Positions 63,304 through 64,000 of a stretch of DNA of 64,000 nt are shown in pieces. The notes under the pieces are model-generated. The model worked only from the letters and a program-made list of their open reading frames with translations. It was not told the origin of the DNA and did not search any database. A program made the translations under genes and the position numbers. The DNA comes from Epiperipatus broadwayi (lineage: Eukaryota > Onychophora > Udeonychophora > Euonychophora > Peripatidae): the NCBI GenBank assembly GCA_028023455.1, contig JAQFVV010006545.1, positions 1-64,000 on the forward strand, read 5' to 3'. Each line of letters starts with the position of its first letter. Within the stretch, counting starts at the first letter, position 1.

Positions 63304-64000
63304 GCATCCCACTTCTCTTTTTCAGCTTAATGGATAGTAAATTTTATTATAAATTAATTCACACAATATTTTATCATCCATTTGAAATAAATCTCTATTT
63401 CTATAGAACACATTACCTATATCTATAGCAATGATTCTTCTGTTCTCATTGATAAGTAAAGTTTAATGTATGCTCATTTTTCGTATATATATATATAAAT
63501 TATAATAGAAATTGAAAATATTGGATAGAATACGCTATATTGATATTAAATTATTTAAATGATAAAATCTTCATTTATACACGAAACATCCCAATTGTAC
63601 ATAAACATTTTAAGATTTGCTTTAAAGTATTTTAACAGTAGAAAAAAAAACATTTTAGTTCAAACCCCTCCTCGTAAGTGAATATGTTAATATTTTTTTA
63701 ATATATGGAGACAGTCTCGAATATTAATTATATTACACGAATATAATCTTTGTATTTTAGTGCATTACTATTTTAAAATAAATAATATTAAATCAGCATA
63801 CATAAACAAATTAAACTCAAACTTTTGAAAAGTAATATGCGTTGAAGCAGCCAAAGTAAGTTAATCTTATCATTTTGTTATTAATAATTATAGAGTTGCC
63901 AAAGTGAAAAAGAATAATAATAATAATAATAAGATCTAAATCACAATTTAAGATATATTTTACTTCCTTGTGGGAAGAAAGAGAGCAATAATCATAAAAA
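63304..64000. other. Non-coding end of window
   Basis: AT-rich DNA with a short (AAT)n run at about 63912-63932. Nothing else recognised. Confidence 0.5.

Overview
The window is eukaryotic, very rich in A+T, and made mostly of introns, intergenic DNA and decayed transposable elements. The only host gene I can identify is the 3' end of an arthropod hemocyanin / prophenoloxidase-superfamily gene on the + strand. Three coding exons (25422-25608, 40049-40281, 52273-52482) join in frame across introns of about 14.4 kb and 12.0 kb. They encode the C-terminal beta-rich domain, including the CGCGWP motif and the four cysteines that form the two disulfides of this domain in chelicerate hemocyanins. 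With the large genome style and the many Penelope-like and RTE elements, this points to an arthropod, most likely a chelicerate; the species cannot be settled from this window. The copper-site exons and the N terminus were not seen and presumably lie upstream of base 1, or in the first 25 kb in a form I could not recognise.

Layout. 1-4.7 kb: AT-rich DNA with no recognisable gene. 4.7-6.3 kb: broken RTE-clade LINE (+). 6.3-7.8 kb: a tandem duplication, then a GC-richer minisatellite of CTCF-like sites, then an inverted-repeat MITE. 8.46-11.2 kb: a complete but dead hAT transposon with matching ends and an 8-bp target duplication. 11.2-22.5 kb: simple repeats, a dispersed direct repeat and one copy of a very short tRNA-like SINE. 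22.6-24.7 kb: a Penelope-like element with GIY-YIG domain (-) and the 3' end of another LINE (-). 25.3-52.8 kb: the hemocyanin tail.

Intron one (25.6-40.0 kb) holds a GATA-like repeat field, a foldback element (29.0-29.8 kb), MITE copies and a nearly full-length APE-type two-ORF LINE on the minus strand (33.6-39.6 kb). It ends in a 220-bp (TTA)n array that runs directly into the splice acceptor. Intron two (40.3-52.3 kb) holds a 650-bp tandem duplication with a later 649-bp insertion flanked by 17-bp target duplications, two SINE copies with perfect target duplications, and a second, different Penelope-like element. 52.8-64 kb is AT-rich flank with repeats, AT-cored hairpins and one weak candidate pair of coding exons (54858-54895, 57585-57707).

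No bacterial-type genes, rRNA, functional tRNA or CRISPR array was seen. The least ordinary signals are the CTCF-like minisatellite, the hairpins and microsatellite abutting the hemocyanin splice acceptors, the short SINE family, the foldback/MITE families, and a Penelope-like RT whose YxDD box reads YADN.
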